This document shows, piece after piece, positions 34,401 to 47,619 of a stretch of 64,000 nucleotides of DNA (position 1 is the first letter of the stretch; every line of letters starts with the position of its first letter). The notes under the pieces are model-generated. The model did no database searches. It saw only the letters and a program-made list of their open reading frames with translations, and had not been told where the DNA came from. This DNA is from Trebouxia sp. TZW2008 (lineage: Eukaryota > Chlorophyta > Trebouxiophyceae > Trebouxiales > Trebouxiaceae): positions 162,382 to 226,381 of the forward strand of contig BDIU01000052.1 of assembly GCA_002118135.1 (NCBI GenBank), given 5' to 3'. A program made the translations under genes and the position numbers.

Positions 34401-37400
34401 TCGCAGACTTGGCAAGGCCATGACATCCATCAACACTGCCACACCAAAAGCCAGGCAGACAGTCATGTTGTGCCTGGCATATGTTCTGGTGCTTGCCAGC
34501 TGCAAGAATCTACACTACATGAAGGCACAGACCACTGATACTAGAAGAACCATGTCAGTTTCCAGGAACCTAAGCAACCTCTCTCAAGGGGCACGCATGT
34601 CCAGGACAGGCAAGGCTATGGGACTCACAATGAGGTTGAACTCGTCCTTGTTTTTGAGGACCTGAGCCATTGCATATGCTGGAGCGCCACCAAGATATGT
34701 CTTGGGCTTTCGCAAAACCATTGCGTGGTCCACCATGACACCATGCAGCCCATCGTCATGGTCTATGATAGTGCTTTGGAGGACAGGCCTGCACACCAAG
34801 ACGCTGCATCTCAAAGCTATGCCAGGATAGAGCACTCATAACATGTGGGCTAGTTGTGTGGTTAGCGAACATCTTGACAGCTCTATCTCGATGAGCCACT
34901 TAAGACTGGGCAAGCTGGATGTGCCAGGGGTTGAGAACCTGACAAGCACGGTTCGCAAGCCGCCTCACAAAAAGCAGCATGATCATTACTTCCTTGACCA
35001 TCAATGTGACGGTGAACACTTTCTCTTGAATGTATCTTTTTACTTTCCAGTTGGGTTTGCTGACCAATCACGTACAAGGACAGACGACCAGAGAGCATGG
35101 CAGAGCGGACCTGCCAAGAGCTGTTTCTGATCTTGGCTCAGAGTATCGGAAGCGGTATCCGTTATTGTCAGGATCAAAGGTGGGCTGCAGGGCAAGCTCG
35201 CCAGTTTCCTCTGGTGATTCGCTGGTTTGCTCGTACTTCGCCTGTTGACGCCTCTGCTCTTTGTACATCCTCCGCTTGCGCACCTACATACACACTGCAG
35301 AAGTTTATCACTCTGGCCAGCTGCCAAGTCAGGCATACGCGGGGTCTGTGTCGCATAGAGCCAACCATACAGCAGGACATAGCAAACCTGTCGAATGCGT
35401 AATCAAACGTTCAAGATGACCAGCTTACTGAGAGGTGGCCACAGCCAATGCAACTCAGCAAACAGACGATGTAGCTATGTGTGCATATTGCTGGGCCCAT
35501 GCTGTTTGATGGTCAGCCTCAACATGCGTGACTGATGGATGTGCATACGGCTGGGTCAAGGCAGACAGCAAGGTCACAAGCTCAGCGACTCCAGCCTGGT
35601 GCAATTGCAAGGCTGGCAGTCGTGTGCAGGGTGGAGAGGCAGTGGGGACTTGCCTCCGCTTTATGATCTTCTTCTGACATATGCTTCACCTCGCAGGGAT
35701 GCGCCAAAGCTTGCTCCTCAGGGTAAGGAGTTTTGCGCGGCTGCAGCACCATCACACAGGCTCACTTGACACATCATCAGGCAACACTGCCCAAATCATA
35801 ACAGCCTTGCAATGGTTCTGACATTTGACTCTGCCTGTCAAACGGCTGATTTCACGATCATCAAAACTGCTTCTTTGCATACAGCGCATGCCGCATCAGC
35901 TTAGGTCACTTGATGCCATTAGCAGGATGGCTTAGATTGCAGAGAAGTCAGGTAACTTGACGCGGGTGCAGTGTGTCTGCGACAGCATATACGGGCCTGT
36001 GCAGAATACCAGCATGCTGATCGTTGCTGTTTTGTGCAGATGCCACACCGCTACAATGGGAGCATTAAGTGTAGGGGGGGAGCGAAGGGTGGGGGGGGGG
36101 GGGACCCCCCGCCTTCTTTTGAATNNGGGACTCACCGACTTCTTCTGAATGAAGTTCGCAAGGAGGTAGGGGATGGGGGGCATCTTGCGGCCCTGCAGCA
36201 GCATACGCATAGCACGCCGCTGCGCCTCCTGAGCATCGCTGCCCTGTTGGACCTTGAGCAGGCCATCGGTGTCAGACAACAGCTTGGAGGACAGCAGCAG
36301 CAGCAGGAAGTGCGGCTTCCACACCATCTGGTTGGGCAGCACAGCCTGGCCGCGTTCATTCTTACGGCAGGCTGGGTGGTTCTCCACCAGAGCCACTGGA
36401 TTCAGCAGCCGCATGTCGCCAGTTGCCTGCCTGCACAAATCATCCAACAGCTTCATGCAAAGTGCAGATCAAGTCTGTCATGCAAATAATTCGTCGAAAG
36501 GTGTAGAAATTGTAGGTTATTTAAACTACATTATGAACAACACATTTGTGTGCTTGATCCAAGCTGTAGTCAAAGACCCCTGATTTACTGCTGGAGTAAG
36601 CACAAAGGCAGTGACATCTGTGCTGGGCCTTAGCGCTAAATTATACATGCGTCTACAATGACTACACTAGCAGCCTGCAACCAGCTTGACCACTGGATCT
36701 GTTGTGAGATTTCAAAGCCAAATTGATTTCTGCAACTGAAAGAGCTGAAGTAGGCAAGCAAGTCGAGTGAACTGCAAGTGGGGTGGTGCAGCTTGCCTGA
36801 TGTTTTGCTGCAGCAGTTGAGTGCGGCCTCTGGTGTAGGTGTCATAGGTGAGGGGCCCATTGTTGCCATCAGGGGGAGCTGCTGCAGCATGAGTGAGCGC
36901 CACAATGGTGTTGAACCAGAGGCTGGGGCCAAAGGTCTCAGTGATGGCCTTCAGCAGCGGCACATCTGCTCCATCAGTCCTGCATCACACTGGTGTAAGT
37001 CAACATGATCATGAGTTGGCATATGCAACCTTTAAGTCGCAGCATTCTGTTGCACCCAGCAGGCTCACAATTTTCAACTTGATAGCTTTGCGGCTGTCTC
37101 AGTGGCACTTGAGATGAGCCTCCCAACATGCATGGTAGCGTGAACCCGCTCATGCAGGTTTGTGTTCACAGCTTTACGCCATGTCATCATGCAAAACATG
37201 CCTGTATGTGTGATGTATAGGTTGACAGCTGTATTATAGCAGGGATCCAGCTAGGGATCGACAGTCTGCTGTAGAATAGAGGCAGCAGCATTGCATAAGG
37301 CATTGCTGTTTTGCAGACAGGCATTTGCAGACAGTATCAACTGCTGCATGGGCATGTACACATCAGTATGCAGTGCTTTGGTCATGCTGGAGGAGCGCAG

Positions 37401-40400
37401 ACAAACTAGCAAAGCACATAGAAACAGTGCTGTGCAGCTCAGACAGCAGCTGGCAATGATGAAGTGCAGCACCTGAGGACATCAGCGCGGTCCATGTAGA
37501 CCACCAGGTCAGGCTTGTGCTTCTTGAATGCACTCTGCATCTTCACCAGCTTCCTTTGGTTGCTTCCGATGTTGCCAGCTGAGGGCTGCAGCCCGGGTGT
37601 GTCAATGAACTTGATTTTGACCCCAGCCACAGTTCCAGTGACTTGTTTGATGCTGGTGGTGCCCAGTCCAAAGGCATTGGTGGGCGCTGCCTCAACTTGG
37701 TCCAACACGCTGTTGATGGTGGCGCTCTTGCCCACCCCGCTCATGCCAATCACCTGTAGCCATTACAAAGATGTCATTCAGCAATGAAGTGTGTTGGTCT
37801 TCTTGTATCGATTAAGGTTGGTCTCATGCTCAGCTTGTGAGCAGAGGATGGCTGCTGCTCTGACGAGTGCAAGGATAGCTGCGACTTTTGACGCAAGTAC
37901 TGTAATCATCTGTGATAAGGGCACTCATTGGACAGGTGCTCTTGCTGTGAAGACAAAACAATGATTGCAATTGGGCGGTGATTGCATTTTGGTGTAAAGA
38001 CAGTGTTCTTCACAGCAACTGCAGCAATACAAACGGGCTTTCATGACAGCAGTGTGATCCACATGTTTAGGCAGGCAAGAAGGGTGGTGTACCATGACAG
38101 TGCAGGCGAAGGGCAGAGGCTCATCAGGGTTTGCCTGCTCCTGCTGCTCCGCCGTGCGGCAGGCCGCCTCAAAGCCAAAGCGTTTGCGGGCTGCTGTGCT
38201 GGCAGCACCACCAGGCAGCCGCAGCCGCTCTGCCAAGTCTAGCCTGCGGCAGCATCATCAACGCCGACAGTCACAAGATTGTCATCATTGTCATAAACAT
38301 CAACACTGACTGAAAGGCGAACAAGATTGTATGACTCTGCTAGGTGCTTATAGAAGCAGCGAGCTAGTTCCAAACAGTTCTAGCTAAGCCGCTCTATGTT
38401 GACAAAAAAAGAGCCTCACTTCCATCACTTGTATACACACTTTTGCTTACAAACTGTCTCTGTGGCATCTAACAGCACCATGTACCAAGCTTCCTAATGA
38501 GGTCCTACGAGCCTGCTAGATTCACACACAAGAAATGGAACCAAGCTGCAAACCAATGTATAGGATTGGGATGCGTGACTGCTGACAGCAGCTCCAAGCA
38601 GCAACAGTGGCTTGTAAGGCTGTCTTGACCTGAGCTATTGGGTATGCCAAATAGTTTGCTGTCGGGATGCTGATGACAGACTGACAGACTCCAGGCTTGG
38701 AGGAGTAAACAACTGGACGCAGCGTGCTCATGCCAGTATTGTGACAACAGATGAAAGATTGATTCGAAGATAAGACAATGACCAGCAATGCTACAGCATG
38801 TGCACCAGCTTGCACATGGAGCTTGGAGTGAGTGTACCTGTAGTTGACCTGCTGCACAATGGTACCACGGGTACTCTGGCCCAGCCTGAGAGTGAGGCGC
38901 ACCAGCAGCTCTCTGAAGCCCTGCACCTTCTCTCGCAGAGCATTGTGCTCATCGACCTCCTCCTCACCTGCCACAGCAACTGTGCCTGACGACCCGTTGC
39001 TAGCTGGCTGCTGGGGCGGGGTGGCTGCTGGAGGTGTGGGGTTGGCTGCTGGCTGCCTGGGGGGGATGCTGGGGTTGGCACTGCCTGAAGGCTGAGCACC
39101 CGAGGAGCTGGGAGGAGTACCAGCTGCTGGCCTAGCTGGCAGGGCAGGACCGCTGCTGCTGCCAGATGCCCTAGCAGGTAGGGCAGGTCCACTGCTGCTG
39201 CCAGATGCCCTAGCAGGTAGGGCAGGTCCGCTGCTGCTGCCAGATGCCCTTGCAGATGGCCTGGCAGGTAGGGCAGGTCCACTGCTGCTGCCAGATGCCC
39301 TGGATGGCAGGGCAGGCCCACGGGTGGCTGAGGGCTTGGCAGGCGCTTCGCCACTGCCAAGGGCACCACCACCGCTGCTGGAGGCAGCACCAGGGGCAAC
39401 AGCGGGAGATGGGCTGCCATTGCCATTGCCTGTTGAGGCGCCTGTGGCCCCAGTGCGCCCATTGTTGGCTGCTGCTGTTGGAGGAGAGGCAGGGACCGGG
39501 TTGTCAGTGGGCTGGGCAGGCTTGTCTGTTACATTTGCACTGCTTTCAGCTACCTGAGGAGGAGCTGAGATGGGGACAGGCTCCTCACTGCTGCTGGCAA
39601 CAGGTACTGCAGGAGTTGAGATGGGGACAGGCTCACTGCTGCTGGCGACAGGTACTGTAGGAGGTGGATCAGTGGCAGGGGCAGGGGAAGGCTCAGAAGT
39701 GGTGGTGCCTTCAGCCTCTGTACAGAAAACCAGAGTTTCTCCTTACACACTCTTTTTATCATGAGCAATGAAGCTGCATGCTGTGAATGCACCACAATAT
39801 TGTACTGGCGGGCATTTGTCGCAATGCCGATGCTACAGTAGCATGCAACCGTGTTGCCTGTTGCAGCAGTATGTACAGCAATTTGTTGGGTCTTGCACAA
39901 TGTGTACCAATTGCAAAGCATTGCAGTCTAGCACAAGTGATGGTATACATGCAAGTCAAATGCATTTGTACAGTGATTAGGTCTATGATGCAAGCACTGC
40001 ATCAAGCCTAACCAACACATGCGATACTGCACCATCAGAAGGGATGCTTGCATGTTTCATGTGCCCTCTTTGAGTCGCTCATAAGCTTTACATGATGAGC
40101 AGAGGTGGCGGCGATTCTGCCTTAATATGTTCTGACTATGAAAACAGCACTTAAAAAAAGCACTCAGCTTGAGCCTACCTGCTGTGGCTTGTTCTGCTCT
40201 TGGTCTAGCAGGAGCTTGGCTGCGCCTGGCAGGGAGACTGGGCAGGCGGGGCAGACCCTTGCTGCTGTTGATAGTAGCAGCTGTCTGCTCTGCTGTCCTT
40301 GAGCTCGACTCAGCCTCTTCCTTTGCCTCTGAGCCAGCTGCTGTCTCGGATTCCAGCGTTGCAGTTGCTTCTTCAAGCTCTGACTCAGCAGCTGCTGCTT

Positions 40401-41222
40401 CAGATGCTGGCTGAGTTGCTGGCTGGACCTGCTCAAGCACAGGCTCTGCCTCAGTAGGTGGAGACACAGACTGCTCAGGAATGTCTGCCAGCCTGGTCTG
40501 TGCTGTGCTAGAAGCAGGCCCCTCTTCCTCACGCGTCTGGGCGGATGTTTCGCTCTCAGACTTGCTGATATCAGACTGTGGTTGGGACTCAGATGGCGCA
40601 GCAGCATCCTCCAGGACTTCCTGGATCTCAGGTAAATCTGGCTGCCTGGCTGTGCCCTCTTCACCTGCTTGCTGACTGCTGCTTGCATCAGCTTCTGAGG
40701 CAGATGGCTCTTGCTGAAGTTCTGACTCATCTACAGTCACAGCCTCGATGCTTGGCAGAGCTGCATTGTCAGTGGTTTCTGCTGTCAAGGCTGGCTCTGC
40801 TGTGGTCTCCGGCTGGCTTGGCTGATCCTCGCCTTGTGGCCTGCTTCTCGCAAAGTATGCTTGCACCTCTGCACATCATGAATCCTTGTCAAGACAACAC
40901 AAGAATGCTTGAAATTGATGCTTGCATGAGGCGATGGGTTTACTGGTCTTTGCTTGACACTTGCCTGCTTCATGATAATCAGCAGTAGGAGATTCAGCAG
41001 TAGGAGATTCAACACCGATGTCCTCTTGAGCATCTCGAAAAACATCCTCAGCAACGTGGTCTGCAGCTTCAAACACATCCTGCATGCAACAAGGAGGGTT
41101 AACACAGAAAGGACACAGTAGCATGATTGCCACAGGCACAGGAATCTTGCCTCATCATGAATAGACTCTACTTCGTCTGTGTCTGGATCAGATAGAGCTG
41201 CATCGTCCGAACTGCAGCACAC
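31436..41222 (-). CDS. TOC159-family chloroplast import receptor GTPase
   Basis: Exons seen: about 41151-41222 (5' start unresolved), 40965-41079, 40179-40868, 38838-39717, 38093-38243, 37473-37753, 36797-36979, 36136-36430, 35654-35740, 35111-35283, 34629-34803, 34041-34334, 32590-32769, 31436-31675; roughly 1270 residues. TOC159 proteins at the outer chloroplast envelope bind preproteins and GTP. The acidic A domain (exons to 39717) is rich in Glu, Ser and Ala; a 13-residue Ser/Gly/Pro repeat follows. The G domain starts at LREKVQGFRELLVRLTLRLG and has GMSGVGKSATINS (P-loop), FIDTPGL and ALTHAAAAPPDG; GDMRLLNPVALVENHPAC follows. The M domain includes VCRPVLQSTIIDHDDG, GKLETRFNN and a C-terminus ending LFPIFGMLANKLIGK. 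About 16 residues expected between the last two exons were not found. GC donors follow the exons ending at 36797 and 40965, probably also 35654 and 41151. Confidence 0.92.
32070..32585 (-). repeat. 70-bp intronic minisatellite adjoining a TOC159 exon donor
   Basis: At least seven units of 68-73 bp, marked by TACTTTTGCTCACA-like strings near 32087, 32162, 32234, 32303, 32376, 32446 and 32514, fill the intron directly after the exon ending at 32590. Each unit also contains GTGTGCAG(T/C)GCAGG and GCCAAAGGGCGTAG. The unit nearest the exon includes GTGTGCAGTGCAAGAACG immediately next to the functional donor, so the array appears to have grown from the exon border. It is not a CRISPR: the spacers repeat too. 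Confidence 0.85.
32854..32998. repeat. Dispersed hairpin repeat, copies 2 and 3
   Basis: GGGAGCCTCTGTCTATTGAG (to GGCAGCC) at 32854 and AGAGCCTCTGTCTGTAGGGG at about 32970 match the element at 28098. Both are followed by GAGATAGTGCTACATG / AAGATAGTGCTACATG, so a longer unit of roughly 115 bp is duplicated here in a TOC159 intron. Confidence 0.75.
36066..36126. other. G-rich run with two undetermined bases
   Basis: Poly-G tracts, a G-run followed by CCCCCC, and two N at 36125-36126 lie in the intron directly behind a TOC159 donor (exon ends at 36136). This is probably a sequencing or assembly weak point; the length here should not be trusted. Confidence 0.8.
39130..39315 (-). repeat. Coding repeat of 39 bp in TOC159 (13-residue Ser/Gly/Pro unit)
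   Basis: Five units encode RASGSSSGPALPA-like sequence in the TOC159 exon 38838-39717, with small variations such as an extra RPSA. The frame is kept throughout. It lies between the acidic domain and the GTPase domain and is expected to be disordered. Confidence 0.85.
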
Positions 41223-41782
41223 GACTCCGTCAGCATCGACGAAACAAAGATACCTTTCAAACCTATTCCCTCAAGCTTTGCTGCAAACAAGCACCTCTCG
41301 CTCGTGTCATCGCGGAAAGTCTCCCGACCTGCATAAAATCGACCTATGTTTCTTCCCTGCGCCTGCTCGTGCACAATTGGTACATGTCGGCAAGATGATG
41401 CGGCGGCCAGTGCAACCCGTATTGAGGCATACCTGCCGCCTCCGGCACTGCCGACATTGTTGTCAATTTACGCTCCGGCCAATGGCTGTGCTCGCCCTGG
41501 ATTGGCGCTCCAACGGGTTTGACGCTGCCGCTGTAGGCAGCACAAAATGCCGGAGTGTTCGACAGCAAACTTTATCTTTGGCTAGGGCTTGGCAGCCCTG
41601 CTGTGAAGTTTAGTCATAAGTCTACGAGCAGGTAGCATGGCGGTGCGCGTACTCTGCTGACTGTCCTGTCTGGCAAAGCAAAAGCGCAAGCAAGAGCGCA
41701 GAATAGCTTTGCGGCCTGCCGAAAATTGCTGCGTCAAAGCAGGTTCACTGTCGACAGCAAAAGTAATATCGGCGTCCTCAAG
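41223..41782. promoter_or_regulatory. Divergent promoter region between TOC159 and NOG2
   Basis: TOC159 is read leftward and NOG2 rightward from this stretch of at most 560 bp, which must therefore hold both promoters and 5' UTRs, and probably the unresolved first TOC159 exon. I see no strong TATA box. Local composition is richer in GC and CpG than the introns, as at the starts of several other genes here. Confidence 0.6.
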
Positions 41783-44700
41783 ATGGGAAAAGTCAAGACC
41801 AAGACAGTCGACAGTCGAAAACCTAAACACTCTAACGACTCCAGCAGGCCAAGCAAGACCCCAACTGGCAAAGGTGGCAAAGAACGCAGAGATGCATCGA
41901 CGGTAGGAATTTCGATGCCAAAGCCTGCATTTTGTCCCAGCTTACAAGTAGTTCTTACAGCTCAAATAGCGCTCTGGTTGTACAGGTGCGCAGACTCAAC
42001 ATGTACAAGACACGTGCAGTCAGAGACAAGAAAGGGAAGGTCATTCATGAGGTGAGTCAGCTGACATGGTCAGCAAGACCTGGAGAAAGCTGCAAGGCCA
42101 GCGTCCAAGCCAAGTGGCTAGTCAACAAGCATACACAGTACAACATGCCTTTTGCACTGCTGCAGGAGTTTCAGTCCAAAGAGTTGCCAAACAGTAGAAT
42201 ACAGCCGGACAGGCGCTGGTTTGGTAACACTCGTGTCGTCGGCCAGAAGCAGCTTGATCAGTTTAGACAGGAGATGAGCACCAAGGTCAGCTTGGGGCTT
42301 CATGCATGACATCTGCATAATTGTTTTCTCAATGCATGCACTCATGCTTCCGAGACTGCATACTATCAGGACATGCTGAGCACAGTGGCATGCAGCGCAC
42401 TTGTCAATCAGCCATTTCACACGCCATGGCTTCTGAACCTGTCAAGCAGGCTGCGCTTTGCTTCATTTGTTGATTACTTGTGCTGACCGTCACATACTCT
42501 TCACAAAACGTACCTTACACAGAAACTGGACTTAGATCTTCACCAGTTGTGGCTGTGTCAACGTCTCATGTTGCAGAATACACGGTCACATCAAGTGCGC
42601 TGTGCTAGGTGGATGATGCATACACAGTCCTGTTACGAGAGAAGAAGCTGCCCCTCAGCTTGCTGCAAAACCCAGAGTCCAAGGCTTCTGGCCGCGCGGC
42701 TAGGGTGCATCTGCTGCAGACACAACCCTACAAGGACACCTTTGGCACCAGGCATATTCGCAAGAAGCCCAAGCTAGCATCAGACTCTTATCACGATTTG
42801 CTAAGCCAAGCAGAGCAGACAACTGACAAGTGAGCGTCTCAGACACTGCAGCAAGCCCTTTCAGAGCAAAGCTGCTTGACTCACAGCAGCTTTCCTGCTG
42901 ACTTGCTCTGTATTCAGTTACTCAGCACACTAGATGCTGTCTTAACTGGTCAATGCAGCATCTCATGGCAATGTGTTGAGTACTCTACCACAGGTCCTGG
43001 CATTCCCAACCAGCTGTTAGCATCACACAGCACAACTCTCGCAACACACACAGCTAAGTAAGTTCAGTATGGCTTTGACACGCTCGTCATACGTTTCTTT
43101 GAGAGTTGCACAGCAGGATGTTGTTGCATGGGCACCGCAACAAGCAAGGCAGTCACAGAAACCAGTGGATGCATGCTTCCATTGGCAGCTTGCGTCGCAA
43201 CTGCAGCACTGCCATGCTGTTTTGTGTAGTGATAGGACTTCTGCTGTGGCTTGCAGGTATGGTAGTGAGTCTGAGGAGGAAGAGGATGGGGTCAGCCTGG
43301 CTGCCAGGGACAAGCTCTTTGAGAAAGGGCAGTCCAAGCGCATCTGGGGTGAACTCTACAAAGTGGTGGACTCATCAGATGTTGTGGTGCAGGTGTGTGC
43401 ATGCAACTGCTCAGCCCTACAATTATTGTTTCCTTTGCACCTTCTGCAGGTTACCATGTCGTCAAATCAATGCATGTCTTAGCTGTGCCTCACTGAGCTT
43501 CTCTTTTGCAGTGCAGCATATAGTGTCCAGCTTCTAGCATCGCGTCATGCAATAAATGGAGTTGCACTGTGTAACCTGTGTAAAGCTGATGTCTGTGCAC
43601 CAAACATGCCAGTTCTGATCATCAATGCTGCCTAGCCTTTCATCTTACTGTCACAAAATCATTGATCCAGTAGGGAGCTGCCTGATGCCTGTAGGTGCTG
43701 GATGCGCGTGATCCATTAGGCACCCGCTGCAGGCACCTGGAGCAGCACATCAAGAAGAATGCACGCCACAAGCACATGCTGCTGCTCATCAACAAATGCG
43801 ACCTGGTACGCGTATTGATGGATGATTTTTGAAGTGCACTTGATGATGTTGCTACATGGCATGCAATAAGCATAGCAGAAGCATATTAGCAACAAATTAC
43901 AGCAGTTTCACTGGCTTGTCATGATGCATCAAGCCACTCAAAGGTTGGAAAGCTGCGCAGACAAGCGTTGTAAACATTGGGCCCTGTCATTCATACATAC
44001 TTTCAGCATCACTGTTTTCAAAACCACAGCAGCAGATGCAATCACGTCTTACAACCCTGTCGTTGAGGTCATATTGGAAAAAGCTGGATCATGTGAGCTT
44101 CATGCATGAGCCACTTCTGCTGCAAGGCTCAAAGGGCTTCTTGCACATGTGTGCATTGAGATTTTGTTGAAGCTGAAGGTTGCTGCCACAATAACTCAGT
44201 TTTGCCCGTGCTATATCCACATAGGCTTCTTGGCCTTTTGCTTGTCGTGTATACTGTTTGTCAGGCACGCAATGGCTCAGATTGGCAAAGACAGCAGATG
44301 CCATGATGTTCATGACTGCCCAAGCTGAGGTTCAAATCAGCGGAGTTGCAAAACAGGTGCACAGCAGTCAAGTGTGTTGTCCATCATATCATGTGATGTA
44401 ATGCAGGTGCCCGCTTGGGTGACCAAGAGGTGGCTGGGCTACTTGAGTGCGGAGTATCCCTGCCTGGCGTTCCACGCCAGCATCACCAGCCCCTTTGGCA
44501 AGGGCAGCCTGCTGAGCCTGCTGCGCCAGCTGTCACGCCTGCGGACCGACAAGAAGTACATCAGCGTGGGCTTTGTGGGCTACCCCAATGTTGGCAAGTC
44601 ATCAGTCATCAACACCCTCAGAACCAAGAAGGTGAGCATCTGGCTTCTGCTGATGGCTTTGCCATATGTATCTCAACTAGGCCATGCTGAGATGCAGCAA

Positions 44701-47619
44701 GAGTGCCAGTTGACCCTGCAAGCTAGATTAGACAAGGGGTTCTGTCTAGGTGGCATCATATGCTCCTTTGGCAGTGCTGTCATACAGCATTTCAGCCTGT
44801 ACATAAGAATCTCACCTGATTGACTACGATTGCAATGCGTGAGTGCACAAAGCTTTCAGCTCGAATCACATCTGGCATCAAGCTGTCTGTGTTTGTCTAC
44901 ACCATCTATTGTCTACACCATCTATGCATTGACATGTGCTACATAACCACAACCCACAAGGATCATCAGCATTGCTTTGGCAGGAAAACTGCTTAGATCT
45001 TGCATCGTCCAAATGCAAGTGCCTTGCCTGACGCTCCAGATCATAGCAGGCCAGACTGCATGATTGGCCTCTAATATGTTGTTGAACAGCTGAGAGGCGC
45101 TAGCTGTATAGTGCTGCACCCCACTGCCGTGCTGCAGGTGTGCAAGGTGGCGCCAGTGCCGGGAGAGACCAAGGTGTGGCAGTACATCACCCTCATGAAG
45201 CGCATCTTCCTCATTGACTGCCCCGGCATTGTCTACAACAAGAATGATGACGATCAGACAGACATTGTGCTGAAGGGAGTGGTGCGTGTGGAGAACCTGG
45301 TGGGTCTCCTGTTTCTTGGCCACAACTGTGCCATATCTTTGATGTTGAAGCTGTCCTTGACGTGCATTGTTGCCTGTGCAACTCAAAAGATGATACCAGA
45401 ACTCTCAATGTGGCAGCAGCACGTGCAGGCTTTGCACTTGACTGACTGCAATCAGAAAGTCAATCAGAAAGTCAAGTGCTCTTGGCAAACTATTGGGCGT
45501 TGTCACTGGATTTCTGGAAACCTCCAAAAATTTTCTTTTCCCCTGCCTTCATAGCGTTTGCAAGAAGCATGTCATTTGCTGCTAAATTGAATCTAAGGCC
45601 GTGAGTGTGTGTTGCAGGAGGATGCAACTGAGCATGTGAGCGCAGTGCTGAGCCGTGTGAAGCGTGAATATTTGGTAAGCATGCCCTGCATATCATATGC
45701 AGCATATGCACCCATTATGGGCAAGCATTCTCTGGCAAATCTTGTTGCCCACAAAGTTGGACATTACAGCCTGATTGTTAATCATGCATCCTGCAGCTGA
45801 TCAGGCAGACTGCTCTTTTGCACAGCACTTTTTGAAATTTTACACATCAATGTCCAATTGCACAGACCTGCAGCCGTCTTGCAAGAGGTCTTGATTAATG
45901 AAGCCTTCAGTCTACCAAGCCCCATGATGTTGCCAATGTTGGCTCTGCAAGCATGTTGACATGTGTCAAGGTAGCTGTGTCACTTGCTTGCCTTCTGTGC
46001 AGAAGCACAGAAATCATCAGCTTTTGCTGTGCGCATTGCCTGCAATGCCCATCACTCCTCTGTGCTGCCAGCACCCTGACACCTGTTGTAACTTGACTGT
46101 TTAGGTGCGCGCATACAAGGTGAAGTCATGGGACGACACTACAGACTTCTTAACTCAGCTGGCTCGCAACTCAGGGAAGCTGCTCAGGGGTGGTGAGCCA
46201 GACCTGAACACAGCAGCCCGCATGGTGCTGTATGACTGGCAGAGGGGAAAGATTCCCTACTTTGCCCTGCCTCCTGACTATGAGGAGCGGGCCTCACATC
46301 CCACCACAACCCACAAGCCAAGCCAGGCTGTCACTGTGAGTGCTTGTCACATTGCTTTGGCTCATGTGTTGAATTGTATGGCGGACTGCTTTTCTGTTCC
46401 AAACAGCTGTGTCTCTGTAGCAAGCTGGTCATCTCTCGTTCGTCCTCTCTATGTACTCTATTGGGGGGTCTGTTGTTCGCGCAGCTCTTGCGCTGGGCTG
46501 ATCAGTACCTGGGCTCAAAAGGTATTCTGTACAGGAACTGTACTGCTGATTACTAGCCATTGCTGCTGACTCTGCTATCTAAATATTTTGATGTTGTGGC
46601 CCTGCAGGCAGAGGATGCTGCCACTGACATGGGTGGCCAAGCCACTGCAGCTGTGGCAGCAGCAGAGGCAGTGCTGCAAGAGGCTGCTGCAGCTGTGGCC
46701 AAGCAAATACGCAAGCCAATCCCTGAAGCCCAGAACATGTTCTCTGATGAAGCTGCTGACCCTGCTGCTTCACCTGATGAACCTGACATTGCAGTGTCCC
46801 CAGAACAAGACCCTGCGCAGTCCTCTGCTGGAGAAGGTTCTGATGGACAGGTGACTTCTGCTTGTACACAGACTTTGTCTGTGTGACCCCCTGCTGAGCC
46901 TCTACGACAACTGTTGCATATTGCTTGATTGGTGTCTTCAGTGATTGCTGCATGCGGCGCTTGCTGCCAGCCAGTGCCACTGTCTCTGAGACCTCTTACA
47001 GTTTCATGGCAAGCTCTCAATGCTGAGGCTCAGGCTTGCCCATTTTGTCTGGAACCTCGTCACTCCAGCTCAGTCTAGCCTCACCGCTATCATCAAGCAT
47101 GAGCAACAAAGGTCAAGCTGCAAAGCATTGCTGTATCAGCTGGATAATCAGAGCTGCCTTCAAATGTGGGGATCTGATGTGCTGCAGGTGGGCAGTGAGG
47201 ACATTGACTCAGGTGAAGACAGTGACGCAAGCGATGACGAGGACTCAGCCGGCAGTGGTGCTAGTGAGGATGCTGCTAGTCAACAGGACCTTGTAGACAG
47301 ACAAGCGGCAGGCCACAGCGGCAGTGGTGATGATGGTGCTGCTGCTGGTGATGATGACGATGAGGTTGGAGACCTATCTTGGGAAGCTGTCATGGCAGCT
47401 ATGCAAGGTGGCGGCAGTGATGCTGAAGTTGAAGAGGAGCAGGAGCAGCAGCAGCCTGATGATAACAGTCCTCAACTTGATGATGTCAAGGTCTCACAGC
47501 AAAAGCCTGCCTCTAACAAGCCCAGGGTACGTGGTGTAAGGCAGAAAGGAAAGCAGAATGTGCAAGCCAAAGCATCTAAAAGGACTTCTCAACTGGGTAA
47601 ACGGCTCAGGCAGAGGTAG
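41783..47619 (+). CDS. Nucleolar GTP-binding protein 2 (NOG2/NUG2/GNL2), ribosome biogenesis
   Basis: Twelve exons: 41783-41902, 41986-42051, 42166-42285, 42609-42829, 43257-43392, 43695-43805, 44407-44631, 45138-45299, 45618-45674, 46105-46335, 46608-46850, 47188-47619; 707 residues in frame. NOG2 is a circularly permuted YlqF/YawG GTPase that acts in nuclear maturation of the 60S pre-ribosome. Seen: the NGP1 N-terminal region ([37 protein letters not shown]), [13 protein letters not shown]4 before G1 ([11 protein letters not shown], then [16 protein letters not shown]), then [20 protein letters not shown] with CPG as G3. The C-terminus is a long acidic tail (many Asp/Glu/Ser) ending in a basic patch ([14 protein letters not shown]), usual for nucleolar proteins. 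All splice phases close. Very confident. Confidence 0.95.
44898..44930. repeat. Short tandem duplication TTGTCTACACCATCTAT
   Basis: A 17-18-bp unit occurs twice directly in the intron between NOG2 exons 7 and 8, with no differences. Confidence 0.75.

Noticed and set aside
38791..39462. Leu/Pro-rich minus-strand frame of 223 codons
   Set aside because: It is a frame-shifted shadow of the TOC159 coding repeat region; the frame giving VAGEEEVDEHNALREKVQ continues into the GTPase domain.
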